DNA of 64,000 nt from Gavia stellata (Eukaryota > Chordata > Aves > Gaviiformes > Gaviidae). Where the stretch lies: assembly GCF_030936135.1 (NCBI RefSeq), contig NC_082603.1, positions 15,344,880 to 15,408,879 of the forward strand, read 5' to 3'. The notes beneath the pieces were generated by a model, which made no database searches, was not told the origin of the DNA, and was given only the letters and a program-made list of their open reading frames with translations. The translations under genes were made by a program, and so were the position numbers. Shown here in pieces: positions 47,401 to 61,000 of this stretch (positions are counted from its first letter, which is position 1; every line of letters begins with the position of its first letter).

Positions 47401-49858
47401 ATATGTATTTTTCAGAGTGTTCATAGATGTTCCAAATTCACAAGAGACAAAAATCTTTTGTTTTTGCAATATTGAAGTCCAATGTTAACTTTCCCATGAG
47501 AACATAAATTATTTTGGAAGTCTATAATCGTAGTGCTGTTGGTTGTCAAGGGCGCAAATTAGGTGGCCTCAGGACTGAAGAAAACTCCTGTCCCCCACCA
47601 TAAAATACTCATTTTCACAGTTAGTTATTAAAACTGAGTCATAAGAACCTACCCTATGTGTACATATGCACATAAATATATTTTTATGTACTTATGAGGT
47701 CTTAAGGCTTAGATGCAATGTGGTAATTGAATGAAAGCACGTCAGCTAAAAATGACTGCAATTTCATAATAGCACTCAATATATATCGGCATTAACTATT
47801 TATACTGTATAGCACCAGAGAACTCCATCACTGAACTAACAGAAAAGGGAAACCCATGAAATGCATATTTTATTATTTGTATAACATTTTCCTTGAAAAA
47901 AAATCTACATCATCAGGCGGCAGAAAAACTCATTATCAAGAAATGTTATGCAGAAATAGCACAGCACAAGAATCAGTCTATCATCTTTTTAGACTAAAAG
48001 TGAAAAAGATGATCTGTGAATAAGTTGAGTAGAAATAGCTTGATTGTAAAAACTACTTGAATATTTATGGAGATAATGTTCTTTATAACATTAACACTTG
48101 GGCAAAAATATAAGAGCCTATACAATCATCTTGTATCTTTGTTCTGTAACGTGAGACTGAAGAGCTGTCAGGTGGCTTTCAGCCCCTTTGTGATCATGCT
48201 TAGAAAGCTGTTTACATCAACCATTGCTAAATTAAATGTGGAAAAGTTTGTTAACAGTGGGAATGTAGATGCAAGCAGTCAACAGGTGTTCACCATAGAA
48301 AGGGAACGGTAACTGAGTAATTATTCCTTGATATAGATAAAGAGATAACTGTACAGTTTGCATTATCATTAGTGAAAATAACTGAGGATTTAGCACTTGA
48401 TGTTAAAAAATTATGTCTAGCAATAGTGCCTGCAGAGCAGAGGTATGCCAAATAGGCATGCTTCTTAGACATACCCTGATGCTCTGGATAGTTTCTAGCA
48501 CAGAACATAAAATGACAGTGGCAGAAATGGATATTTAGCTTTCCAAATAGTTAAAGCTGTAGTGCTCAATCTTCTTCCAATGACATGAGAAGTTGCAAAT
48601 TGCAGTCCTTGTCTTGTTAGATGATGGAATCTACTGTACATATATTTTACCATCTGTCTGCACACGTTCAGTAGCTGCATTGCTTCCCAGTAATACTACC
48701 CACGCACAGTAGGTGTAGTCTTATGGACTATAGTTGTGCACAGAGTTAATTTGATGCACTCCAGTTTCTATAAATTCCTAATGAATAAAGGACTATGCAG
48801 CCAGTTAAAAATATTTAAAATATTAAAATTACCAAATAATTTGTTTCTATGTGACAAGTTAGTTGTTTGTAGAAACTTCTGGACTTCTGTCTGACAGAAG
48901 TATATTGCTGAAGTTCAGAGTGCAAATCCTGAACAGAGGTGTTACACCCACGCACTTGTTCTTCCAAACACTGTAAGCCCATATTTTCTGCCACTTCAAT
49001 TTTTCTAATACAGCTGCTCCTGCCTTTGAAACTGAAAGGAATGTATTTTTCAAGATGTAGTTATGATTGCCTGTATTATCATTGATTACTAATATTTTGG
49101 TTTCTGAAATGATTGAGCTTTTTTTAGTCTTTTATCTATTATTCAAATTATCTATTATTCTATTACTTGAAATATTTTAGGAAAAAACAACAAATGAGGC
49201 CTTATATAAAAAGGGAGCTGCATATAGTTAGCAAAATATCACTGAGCAGTGAGGAATGAGTTTCCACTAGTGTTCGAATAAAAAGTTAGTACTTTGCTTA
49301 TGTAGAGGACACAAAGCTTATCACAGTGAATGAGCACCTCATAATTTAAGATATTTATCCTTAAGGTATCCCTATTTTGTAATAGGAAATGAAATATGAA
49401 AGACTAAGACCTTAACAAGACCTTAGCTTTGCTGGAATAGCTCTTTGATTAGACGTACCTGGCATAGACTAGTGAGAACTCAATACGGATTTAGTGATAT
49501 TGACAGAAAAATTCTTTTTGTGGCTTTTCACTTGGAGAATAGGAATACATTATCCTAGTTATGAGGTTTACTTTGTTGCAGTATAAAATACAACTATTTT
49601 TAAGACTCCTGAAGTAAAAAAGTCACACTTCCCTCAACATAGTTACACAATCAAATTTTGTAAGCTGTGCCATGGCAGTTTGCCTCAAGGGAAGCTGAGA
49701 GCTGAACTAGTATCTTCTCAGTCTTCTGGACTAAGCTTACATTTCTTCCTGTGCCAAAAACTAAGGGCAAAGAATAATAAAACACAGACTGAATGAATTA
49801 GCTTAATAACTGAAAGAAAATTATTGTAAGTAATGGCAACAGTAATAATGAGAAGTTA
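41461..49858. other. Upstream intergenic DNA, first part
   Basis: AT-rich sequence without recognisable exons. It contains the compound microsatellite at 45.46 kb and C-rich runs near 43951-43968. A 69-codon minus-strand frame at 43619-43828 is rich in charged residues but matches no family I know. No transposon is recognised in this part. Confidence 0.7.
45454..45482. repeat. (TG)n(TA)n microsatellite
   Basis: Three to four GT units followed by 11 TA units (45461-45482). A compound dinucleotide repeat, probably polymorphic. Confidence 0.95.
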
Positions 49859-49859
49859 T

Positions 49860-50309
49860 CATAAAATCATAGAATCATTTATGTTGGAAAAGGCCTTTAA
49901 GATCATCAAGTCCAACTGTAAACCTAACCCTGCTAAGTCCACCACTAAACCGTGTCCCTAAGCGCCTCATCCACACATCTTTTAAATACCTCCAGGGATG
50001 GTGACTCCACCACCTCCCTGTGCAGCCTGTTCCAATGCCTGACAACCCTTTCAGTGAAGAATTTTTTCCTAATCTCCAATCTAAACCTCCCCTGGCACAA
50101 CATGAGGCGATTTCCTCTTGTCCTATCACTTGTCACTTGGGAGAAGAGACCAGCACCCACCTCTCTACTCCCCCCTTTCAGGTAATTGTAGAGAGTGATA
50201 AGGTCTCCCCTCAGCCTCCTCTTCTCCAGACTGAACAACCCCAGCTCTCTCAACTGCACCTCACAAGGCTTGTGCTCCAGACCCCTCACCAGCTTTGTCA
50301 CCCTTCTCT
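49860..50309 (-). mobile_element. CR1 retrotransposon, 5'-truncated 3' end (intergenic)
   Basis: About 450 bp, again inverse to the plus strand, starting with the CR1 tail word atcatagaatca. The minus-strand translation shows the ORF2 C-terminal region in one frame: [60 protein letters not shown] and [20 protein letters not shown]. The nucleotide and protein sequence differ clearly from the copy at 34 kb, so it belongs to another CR1 subfamily. There is no promoter or 5' region. Confidence 0.95.
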
Positions 50310-53300
50310 ACCCATCATGTAAGGGGGTGATTTGTCTTGGTGTAATTCTTTGTTTCCCCTGACTGGCATAGCTTAAACACATTCAAGCCATTATGACTTT
50401 TCACTGAGTTTTAAGGATTGTAACTATTAGGCATAACTTGCAGAAGATGGAGATGCTTGTTTGAAACTTGAGTGATGCGGGCCATATTCTGCTTACAGTC
50501 TGCCTGTATAATATATGCTTGAGAGTTAAATGGGTAGCATTTTCTATGATTGTACTCATTCAGTAACTTGGTTTTAAAAAAAACAAATTCAATTACTGAT
50601 AATTAATTCCTTTAAGTAAATGGACTGCTTTAATAAATAGATATTTCTACACATGCTTGGGAGCATATGCATATTAGGATATACAATTTCCAAGTTGTCA
50701 ACTCTGCATCTAAATTCAGTCTGTCTTCTGGTACACACCTGCAAAAATGTGCAGATTTTTCGGATAGCATTTGGGATTAGACACTTACTGCTGATGGTCC
50801 CAGATTCAGTCCCCAGATAACTCTCCTACAACAGCTTGTTATGCTTGCAGAACCTGTGGAAAATATAAGACGATTTTACAATACAGCAAGCAGAAGTGGA
50901 GGCTGTGTATCTGCTTGAGCTGTGTGCAGCTCACTGCATAGTGTGGCAGTAAGTTCTTGTCCTGTGTAGCTGCTCCAATAAACACCAGTGGCAGGATAAA
51001 AAGAAATGGGGAAAAGCAGGGAATTAGACATATCTGTTGACTTAATGAATGCTTTTAGCTTCATGTTCTTCCATTTAGCACCTGGCTTTCCCTAGGTGGT
51101 TGTTCCTGAATTTGACAGAATGTAGAAAAAAAATGGCTACATATAAAATCTGGGGAAATTAGGGCTCAAAGTGTTACCGAAGATAAACTGAAGTAGCTCA
51201 ATTGTACCTCAACTTTGTTGCCTGCAACAATGCCCTGTGGAAGCATTCAGGAATGACAAATACTTGAAGTGCTTTAGTAATCATAGCTTCTGCAGGCCTC
51301 TGCCTTGTGGACTGGCTAGTGGAGAGTTCTGCTGGCCTTATATCTCTGCAGTGTGTCCCTCAGCCTACAGACATGTCTCCAGCGAGAGATCTGACATCTT
51401 TATGGCTTCTGTATAATCAGACAACTATAAGAAAGCCCCAAATGAGGGACAAAGGCTTTGCTCATATAACTTGAGAGGAGTTAGTCTTTATCTTTGACTT
51501 CATAGATGTATTTACTGAATATAACACCTGCGTTCATTACATGAGGCCAGCATCATTTCATGGAGCTGTAAACTTTGCCTAAGTGGAAGGGTTGAGGACA
51601 GATTCTGTTAATGTTATGATCTATTCTTTCTGGAACGACAATAAAAAATTTAAATTGTATGGCAAGCCAATACTATATAATTGCAGACATAGTTACAGAT
51701 ACATACTTCCAGAAGATTTGTTATAGTATATATTTGCATTAAAAAAACCACAGGCCAAAGTCATCGCCTTTCACATCCTGTATTTGAGCTGTAAGAGAAT
51801 AAAACTTGTCCAATGCATAATTAAATGCGTTATAAGGCATCTACTGGCTCACTTGCCTCCTTGCAGTGTGGTACATATGTATTTTTAAATAATTATGTGC
51901 AAGTTTGTAATGCAAACCCGCATTCATTTGTTTATTGTTTGTGCAGCTCAAATGCTTCACGTTGGCTTCTGCCTGTAACCTGACTAGATACCTGGATTTG
52001 CTTGCAGGACTTCTATTTTCTTTAGTTGAAACAAGGATCTCTGAGTACAAAGATGAAAACAGGATTCCTACTCTGAACTTAGAAGCCTACATAGTTTTTT
52101 CCACACAAACTCAAGTCTCTCAATAGTTTTAAATAACTCAACTTTGATAACGTTAATCATTCTGTAAAAAAATCCATTCATTCTTTAATAATTCAGTGAC
52201 ATAAACTGTGATGTTTTCCACATTTTTCCAAGATCCCAATCTGTGTGTATTATAGCCCTTTTAATTAATATTTTATCCATAAGTTCTTCAATGACTTAGT
52301 CATTCAGATTGGATTGAAACTTATACCTCATTTGTTTCATAGCTGAATTTTAGCAGCTTAGATATTTTAATGCCCCAGCAACTCTGAATAAATCAACTTT
52401 TCCAACTTCTCTGTAGTCTAATGATTACAGAAAAGATTAATGCTAAATTAAATCCCATTGACTTACTGTTTTTTTACCTGGTAGAACAGCTCAAAATGTC
52501 TCTACAACCTCAAAATCTCAGGAAAAAAATCTTCTGTGACTTGGACATATGAAGGTGGCTCAGCAGAGGCTCTCCAGTCAGCCTTGGTATAATTGTATCC
52601 CAACAGGAAGAAACAAGAAAGCAGGAAGCCTTAATTCTATTCCTACCAAACACTGTATCTAGAATGGAAATTAAATTGACTGTAGATGTACACAATCAAG
52701 TGACAAACAAGAGCAGTGTATACATCCAGGAATGTTTTGCAGTACATCACTAAAACCAACCAGATGGAAAGTGATGAGAGTCCTTCAGATACCTGAAGGA
52801 AATAGATGTGTAACAGAGGCATTGCTTTTCTGAATGCTTTCAGTTACAAGAATCTTGTCCTGCAGTATTTTCTAAAAGGAACTAAATTCCTCCAAGTAAA
52901 TGATGTCCCCTTAAAATGGTAAGAATTCTTTACTTTCAGGAAATTCCTCCATTACTTCATTTCTTGTCAGTAGTGGGAGTAAAACGGAGGCAACTTCTTT
53001 GATGAATTGGTATGAATGAATGCCTCATCTACCCTGACACGCCTGCTGAAGGCTTCATCGGGCACCACGTGAGCTTATCCCTTCTACCTGAACTCTCACT
53101 CTGTTTAGCAGGCCTTGAATGTAATAAGCAATTATGGAACTTGGGCTTGATGTCTTTTGATATCAAGAGTTTTTATCATAGAAAAGTACAGGATGCACCC
53201 ATTTCAGCATGCATGTGGCATTAGCAGTGTAAGGAGGACAGATACTTAGGAAAGATCATCTGAATTGATTTGAGAGGGGAGCTGCTGTGTAGCCCAGCAA

Positions 53301-54879
53301 AATTCATCTGCCATTCCCAGGGAGTTCCAACTGGAGGAGAGCTTTATGAATTAGGTGGTGAGATCTACAAAAGGGGAGAAGCTCCTTTTGAACAATATGG
53401 AAGAAAATAAGAAAATGGCTTCCATGGATAGACAGACCTTTCAACTGGGTAAGCCAGCTGTCAGTTAACTGTGGAGCAAGGAGCTGTGCATTGCCTGAGG
53501 CAACAGATCATTGTAGGTTAAGGGAGCTTTTAGTGATTTGCTTTGGTAAAAACTGTTATTGAGCTAAAAAACTTATTTCATCCAAACACTTGTAAGTCTG
53601 TGAAAAGCAAGGCATTCCTTCTTTGAAATATTACTTTAAAAAGTCCACAGCATTTTACATACCAGGATCTCAAATTAATATGGAGCTTAATTAGATAGCA
53701 GAAATTATTTAAAATCTCTTTTCCCACTGTGGACAAATGGATGTCACCCTGCCCAATTTTCAGCAGTCTCTCTGAATTACACTGAAATACAATTATTTAT
53801 ATCTTTAACTCAAATTAAAAAGCAAACTGGTAGATTTTGAAAGAAGCAAAAGCCTTACAAATATTTTCTTAAGTCCAAATTAATCCAAATATACAATAGC
53901 ATAGTTTTCTTCATCTTTCCGAAGAGTCCATTTATGTTGATTGAGGGATTTATTTGTTTGGGATTTAAAAGGCTTTTATAACAGAATATCAATATAAGCA
54001 CTTATTTGGTAGAATGTAGTTTTCATGTGTTTTTCATTACTATTATTTGCCTTCCTACCCTGGCAGACTGCTTTCCAGATACAAATTCTAATGATAAATA
54101 GGGAACTGTGACCAATGACAAATTACATGTCTAAAAAGAGGGGAAATATATGAGGGAGGTGATATTTTTGTTACTGCTTAATACTTAATTTTACTGTTTT
54201 TTTAATGGGCTCATCTGTCTCTCTAATGGCAATAATTTATTTCTACTATGTTTTCTGCATCTAACACACCACTTTGGCAACAGAAAAGTTTACCATTTTG
54301 ATGTAAAACTCTACACTTAATTGGTAATAATTAAATAGGAATGTGGGAATGTTTCCTTTCATTCACGTTAGAAATAAGTTCAGATGGTCTGACCTGCTGT
54401 TAGAAGATTCTAATGGTTATGAATTTCACTATAGTAGAAGAAGTAGGGCAAGTAATCAGCAAAACTTTCTTATTTACATGCATACCACTTGATGAATATG
54501 CAGATGAACCGTATCACCATCTTGGATACCAGATGGAAATTGGTTATGACCCTTAGATGTGATCAGCTAGTTTATTTATGGTGCAAATGCAAAATTAAAA
54601 GCAATGACTGCACCTATCATCTTAATTAAAGAGGTTAAAATGCTACATTTTTAATCGGTGTGAAGTCAAGATTATGACCACTGTTAAGAGGATAGAAAGT
54701 ATTAACACCTTCCCAGGAGTTAAAGTGTATCCATTAATCTGTTAACGGATTGGTGCTGAAGTAGTGACTATTGATTTGTCTTGGGACATAGATGTAAAAT
54801 TTGGAGATTTGAGGAAGGATGTGATGCTCCAGAAGCAGGTATCACTGCCCATAATATGGGCTACTCATTTCTGTATGTT

Positions 54880-55270
54880 CTCACTACACATTTTTGTATG
54901 TTCTTCTCTTATTTTATGTTCTCCAGATGTTTGTGCATCTGTTGTTCATGACTCTTCCATATAATTTCCCCATTTTCCTTGCTATTTCACTGTCCCGGTA
55001 CTGTCACTCCATTTTCTACAAACTTGCTTTTCTTTTCTTCTCTCTTCATGTTTTGTTCACTCCCTCCTACATAGTTTCTTACTTTTATTGCCTACTCTCC
55101 TATCCTCCCTTCCTTATCCTTTTCTCTCATCCGGCTCTTTCAGTCTTCCATTTTAATCTTCTCTCCCTCTTTTGTTTACCTTTGCCATGTCTATTTCCAA
55201 ACTGCCTGCCCCTTTCTCCACAGTGCTCCATTTCTTTGCTTTTCCCTGCACGCTGTCTCCTGGTTATTGC
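54880..55270. repeat. Pyrimidine-rich block on the plus strand
   Basis: Nearly 400 bases dominated by C and T on the plus strand. This explains the 137-codon open frame at 54894-55307, whose Leu/Phe/Ser/Pro composition is a by-product and not evidence of a membrane protein. Confidence 0.7.
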
Positions 55271-55510
55271 CAGCCAACCAGCCTTGCTTAGGGCAATAGA
55301 TAATTGAGACAGTAAGCAGAAAACAGGTGACTAAGCCCTGACGTGAAGAGCAATACGACACCTTTCTCTTTATTTGTGTCTGTGCCCTGTGCTTACTGTA
55401 CCCCTCTAAATATTACCCGTACCAAGGTCATTGCTGCCAGTGTGACACCATCCCATTTTTGCAGGCAGAAGTGACGCTGAGGAGCTGTCCAAGGTATGGC
55501 TGGCGTCCCG

Positions 55511-55582
55511 TCTGTCCTGTCCAGTCCTGTCCAGTCGTGTCCTGTCCAGTCCTGTCCTGTCCTGTCCCCTTCCATCCTGTCC
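55511..55582. repeat. (CCTGT)n pentanucleotide repeat with CCAGT variants
   Basis: Roughly 13 units of CCTGT, interrupted by CCAGT and one CGTGT, on the plus strand. A short minisatellite likely to vary in length. Confidence 0.9.
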
Positions 55583-57991
55583 TTCTTTCTTTCCCCTTCA
55601 GTATTTTAGCACTGAGCTTTTCAGGAAAGTGGCTGCAAACATAGCCAGGAAGATTCTCTTTCTCTCATCCTAGTAACTCCACTGCAGTCTGTGGGGAGGT
55701 ATCTGTTGATCTGTGACCAGCTATATAGAATCCAGGATAGCAATCTCAAGGTGCTGGAGTCACTAGGATGTTGCAGTGCAGGCAGCTCAGACATCACTTT
55801 AGCTGAAGAAGATAAGGAACACAGTGGAAAGCAGTATCTCTTGTTGCAAAGTTTGGCAGAAATAATATGCGGTTTCTACATGGAGGTGGAATTACAGACA
55901 GATCACCAGTGTCCTGCTTTCCTAATCTAGAGTTCTCAGATATGCAGATGTGCTGGGTTTTTTCTATATCCAATTCATACCATCCAATTTGATTGTTTTT
56001 GAATGATTGGTAAAATGCATTTAAAATGTGCTTCTGTGCATTGCTATCAATATTATGAACTGACACCTAAGGACAGTTTTCCAGTCGGTTGATATAACCT
56101 TTCATTTAGAATATATGTAATGGATATCTGGTGTATCAAAGATGTGGTGAGAGACATTGACATGTACAAAGGATCAACCTTTACCTCTCCTTGCTCCAAA
56201 CAATACTTTGTTTTCACAGGCATTCTCAACTAAGTAATCATATTTCTTGCCTAGAATATTTTCATCATCTGGTTTAGGAAGTAACATGTCTACATAGAGG
56301 ATTAGAGAAAGTTTGTCTATTTTTTAGTTTGCTTAATTCGTACATCTGAGAATTCTTCATGTGTAGATAATTTGTTTCTCCAGTGACTCAGTTTCCCCAC
56401 TTGTTTATGTGACTCTTTCCAGGAGTGATTGAAGAGGGAGTATTCCTGAAACCCAGAAAAATGGGATTATAAAATCACCCTCCAAAAAGTAGGAGGGTGG
56501 CATTGGCACAGTGCATAAAACTTTTGTTGTTTCTTTCATTAACTTTGTTCCACATTTTTTTTGGATCTCTCATAAGATCTCTCTGCTGAAGTTTATGCTT
56601 TTGTAAAATGGGGACAATGTCCTTTTCAGTCTCAGGAGATGATATGAGGGTTATGTAAACCATAATTAAATTCAGTACTGTGAGATCATTAGAAGAAAGT
56701 CTCTTATTGTTACTGTAACTCTGATCTTTAAAGATACTCAGTTGGATACAATTTCTAACAATGTTGATGGGAGTTAGAATTTTTCAGGAACTTCTAAAGA
56801 TGTTGCAGACCTAGAACGAATACTTATGATCTTTGCCTCTCTATACATTTTGATTACAGACTGAGTCCTTTTCCCAGAGGAGCTATGGCGATCCTCTACT
56901 GTGCCTAGAATTTTTAAAATCAGGTGTGATAACAAGAGGTTCACCCCCTACTCCATCCAACCTCTTCCAATTGTGCTGTCACAAAATGGCAATAGAGAAG
57001 TTCTTAGCTATTTCTGTGTCTCCAGAAGGATGTCCATATAATATATAAAGTTCCTCTAGGAGACAGTGAACCTGAGGTTGTGCCTTCAAATGGGTATTTT
57101 CCATGGCTGGTATATTTTTTAATGCAATGACTTTTTTAATGACACAAAGGGATGACTTTTCGTGTAGAAATTTCACAGAAAGCAAGAAATATGGGTTATT
57201 ATCAGTACTGTTCTATGAATTATATGTCACATGTTTTCCTTTTAAATATAACACATAGGATTATTATATAAATATAGTAATTCATCATCTTTTGCTATAC
57301 TTGAATACTTAAGTACTTTTTTCCTCAATCTTTTCTGGGTGTCCAAGGAATGTTTTAAAATGTAAATAGGAAAGAAAAGAAAGGGTTGGCAAAGCATGGC
57401 TTAGATTTTTTTCAAATGCAGTAGCTATTTTCCAATTTGTTCCCGTTATGGAAATGTGGTGAAACAGTAGTGTTAGCAGTGTAATGATCAAATGTCGTGG
57501 AAACCAGTTCTGAGTAAGATCAGCTTTTGTATTTTGGAAAACCGTATTGAATATGGGAGAAATGGAAGCTGATTCTTATGCAGTTTTGTAACAAAAATTA
57601 TAATCACTTGTGATTTAGAAAAAGTATGTCTAAAAACATACCTCTGGCATGTGCAGGAGGGCAAAAAAGAAGCGCGTATATTTGAAGAGAAGTTTGCCAG
57701 GTTAAATGTAATATTCCTCTGTGGGTTTTTACTTCAGGAGTTGTGTGGACTCTAGGAATAGGAGGGAGGAGAATATCCACATGGCTCTGTCGATGCAAGT
57801 TGCATAGGTTTTCAGGTCACCCTGCTACCACAAGATCTATAGTGAATAGGTTACTTCATAAAAAAAGGAAAAGAGAGGGCATTTTTCTGAGTTATTTGCT
57901 GTTAGTTAATCTACCCCTAGAAAGAAGATTTGCAATAAGATACAAAGCAGAGAGGTGCAGATTATACCTGATATAATGTGGCATGCATTAA

Positions 57992-58010
57992 TTTTGCATT
58001 AAATGCAAAA
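57992..58010. promoter_or_regulatory. Perfect inverted repeat of octamer-type half sites
   Basis: TTTTGCAT, a 3-base TAA spacer, then ATGCAAAA: two perfect 8-bp arms, each matching an octamer-like POU core. An ATGCAT lies a few bases before. Possible POU dimer site; function is inferred. Confidence 0.3.
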
Positions 58011-61000
58011 ATTAAAAGGAAGTATTCATAGCTGTTCCTCACCCCTGCCCTCTCCCACCTCCTTCAAATAACCTACTCAACCTCCTGGGAGTGAAATGCT
58101 ACTATAAGTGCCACTTTTGTCTGGAATGGATTTGACAGTAATCAGCATAGCAGGACAACATCATTCCCTTCAATAGTTTCCCTGTAAAAACTGTTGAAAA
58201 CCAGCAGCGATCATTTGTCCTCACTTCCAGCCTTGAGTGCTTAACCTTGGATGGGAGAATCGTGCTGAGTCCTTTTCTCCAATGAATCCTCACATGCAAT
58301 TAAAATGCTGCAGGTTGTATTAGTTACTGGTAACATCAATGCCTTCAAATTATATTGACCTGATCCCTGTGCTGTGCTGTTTTCCTTCTGCTGGTTTGTG
58401 AGAGTTATTGATGAGAGTCAGCAACTTGCTGTACAAGTGCCCAGCAGGGTGTATGTGGAAATGCCCTGTCTGTGCCCTCTGCTGAGTCTGGCTTGTCTTG
58501 GCTCCCAGCTGGACTTGCTCAACTGGGTTATAACTTCCATGGCTAAATGGCTCCAGGAAGGCAAAAATGAAGCTTACGTACCTGTGTGTTCTGGCCTTGC
58601 TCCTTTGATCAATTGCATTAAGTTGCCTCTATTGAGATGGCAGAGGTTTCACTGCGATGCCTGAGAGAAACCTTCACATCTTCAGTCAATGATCCTGCCC
58701 CCAGAATTTTTAGGCAATTATGCTCTATTTAGGGCCTGGGGAAGCTAATGATATTTAGCAAAACATGTCGGATCATTACCATAAAACATATCTTTGCGAG
58801 CAGAAAGAGAAAGAAAAACTCAAGAGCGGCATAGCCAGGAGAAAATTATTCTGTCTCTCTGCATGAATGATGGGAAATGTCATCATAGATCAGACATTAT
58901 GCACTACACATGCGTAATGTATGTATTTTTTCCTCCCATTTTCTCTCAGTCAGGTCTGATTATGAGGGGAAACTAAACAAATAATGGATAACTGGGAATT
59001 GCTAGAATATGTTGTTAGAGAATGCTTTGAATATTATTAAATTAATTAGTTATGCCATCAGAGGGGAGAACAGCTGCATTCTGAACCAGGAAATAGCCTG
59101 ATTGTGCCTTCATTTTTATTTTAGGCCAGTGAAACTATCATATGATTGAAGTCAATGGATCTAATGAATCTTTCAAAATATCTTCCTGGTAGGAACTACT
59201 AGGAACAAAACCACCTTGTGTGCAAAACCCGTTAGAAACAAATATTGTTCCCCGGTGTTTCAGAGTCACTCCTTTTGTTTTCAGTAGGATTTGGAAACAT
59301 AATTTAGTGCTTTGTTTTTATGTCTCTCCAAACTATATATTACAGAAAGAAAAGGTTATCAATTCAGCAAATTTGTAAAGCTCCACTGAGTGAAGGAGCT
59401 GACTTACTATAGTTGTAATACAGAAAGTCCATTTGGAACAGTTTGCAGGAACAAAATATGCGTTCCCTTACAATATGTATTTTAGACATTTACTGTGTAT
59501 TTTAGGTCAAGTTGTCTCATATTAATTTTAAAATCTGAAGTAGACTGACGGCCCTGTAAGGCCATATTTCTCTGAATGTCCTGTGTGCTTGCCCCAAACT
59601 TGAGATCTGGGAAAACTGGGACAGTCAGTCCGAAGATGCAGCACCAAAGGGAATATGTACTTTGAAATACATATAGTTGTCTTCACCTTCCTCTGTCAGG
59701 GTTTTCCCCCTCCTACGTGGAAACACAAGGCTATCTTGGCACCTATAATGCAAAGATCTTTGTAGTTCTCAGGGATATGTTTTGTGGTGAAAATGCATGA
59801 TCTGGCATGGAGAATAATAGCATTTTATCATTTACATAAAGTCTATTAATGCTGGCAAGAAAAATTGTCATTATGGAGTGTTCTATGGTCGACTGATAAT
59901 TTTCTTATGCTATCACCCCAGCAGTGCAGTGATCTGTGTTTAATGAAAATAGTTGTATAAGGCAAAAAGGACTCATGGTAAAGCTGTATTAAACATCCCC
60001 AGTGGGCTGGGTATTGTATAAGCTGATTTGTTCTTGGATGCCTCATGGGGGCTGTGATCTGTTTGTACGACAATACTCTCCATTAGTGCTCTATTCTTCC
60101 ATGTCACATGGAGGCCACAGACATCTTGGCCAAATATCTGGGCACAGATTAATTCTGCCCAAGTTTAGGCACTCAGTTCCCAGGTTTTCCATATAGTCAA
60201 TGAAGAGAGTGAGTGTGTTTTGTGAGAGAGAGGCATCTCCAGAAGGTGATTTGGATTTTAGGAGGACTGGATATACTTCCTGAGGTTCCACTGGCTTTTG
60301 GTGTAGTTGGAAGCTCCTAGCTGAGGTACTTCAGTTAAATAACTAAATTTGGATGAATCCAAGCCTTGGTATGTATTTTATCCCTCAGGATATGCCAGGG
60401 AAAATCCCTCTGTTTGAGTGTCAGGAATTTGAAAAGAATGCATCTTACATATATAGCATGAAACTAAGACCCACTGTGAGTTGCAATCTTTAGACTTTAT
60501 CTTCAATTAATGTCATGCCAAGTAATGTTTGTGGTGGAAACACACATATATGAAATTTCATAGGAAATATGAAATCATAACCTCATATTTCACAGAGTGA
60601 AGCCCTCCTTGTTACAGCAGCTTGTGTTTGTACAAGAGTCCATTTGTGCTCCAATTGCAAAAGCAGACCAGGCAGGACTGATTTCATGGCTCACTGGTAG
60701 TTTTTGCTCCACCATGGTAACTGGTAAATTTGGCTCAATGCAGAGACGTTCTTCTTCCTTTCTCCAAAATAGAGCATTTTATTCCCCATAGACTTCATTG
60801 GGATAAAAGACATGATAAACCAGTAGAGGTTAAGCTTCCTGTCCTTTCTTGGTAAGAGCTAGGTACTTCAACTTCACTCTAACATTAAAGTCCCAGGTAC
60901 TAAGTCCTGCATTCTATGATGCAGGGTTTCAGTGCAGAGCTACATTTGCCCTGAAATACCTAATAAGCTGTTACATTTCTTTATCAGCAATAGGATAACA

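Noticed and set aside
49945..50301. 118-codon minus-strand frame as a host gene
   Set aside because: It is the C-terminal end of CR1 ORF2 in a truncated copy with no promoter or start.
54894..55307. 137-codon frame that looks like a multi-pass membrane protein
   Set aside because: The hydrophobicity follows from C/T-rich low-complexity DNA; no known family pattern.
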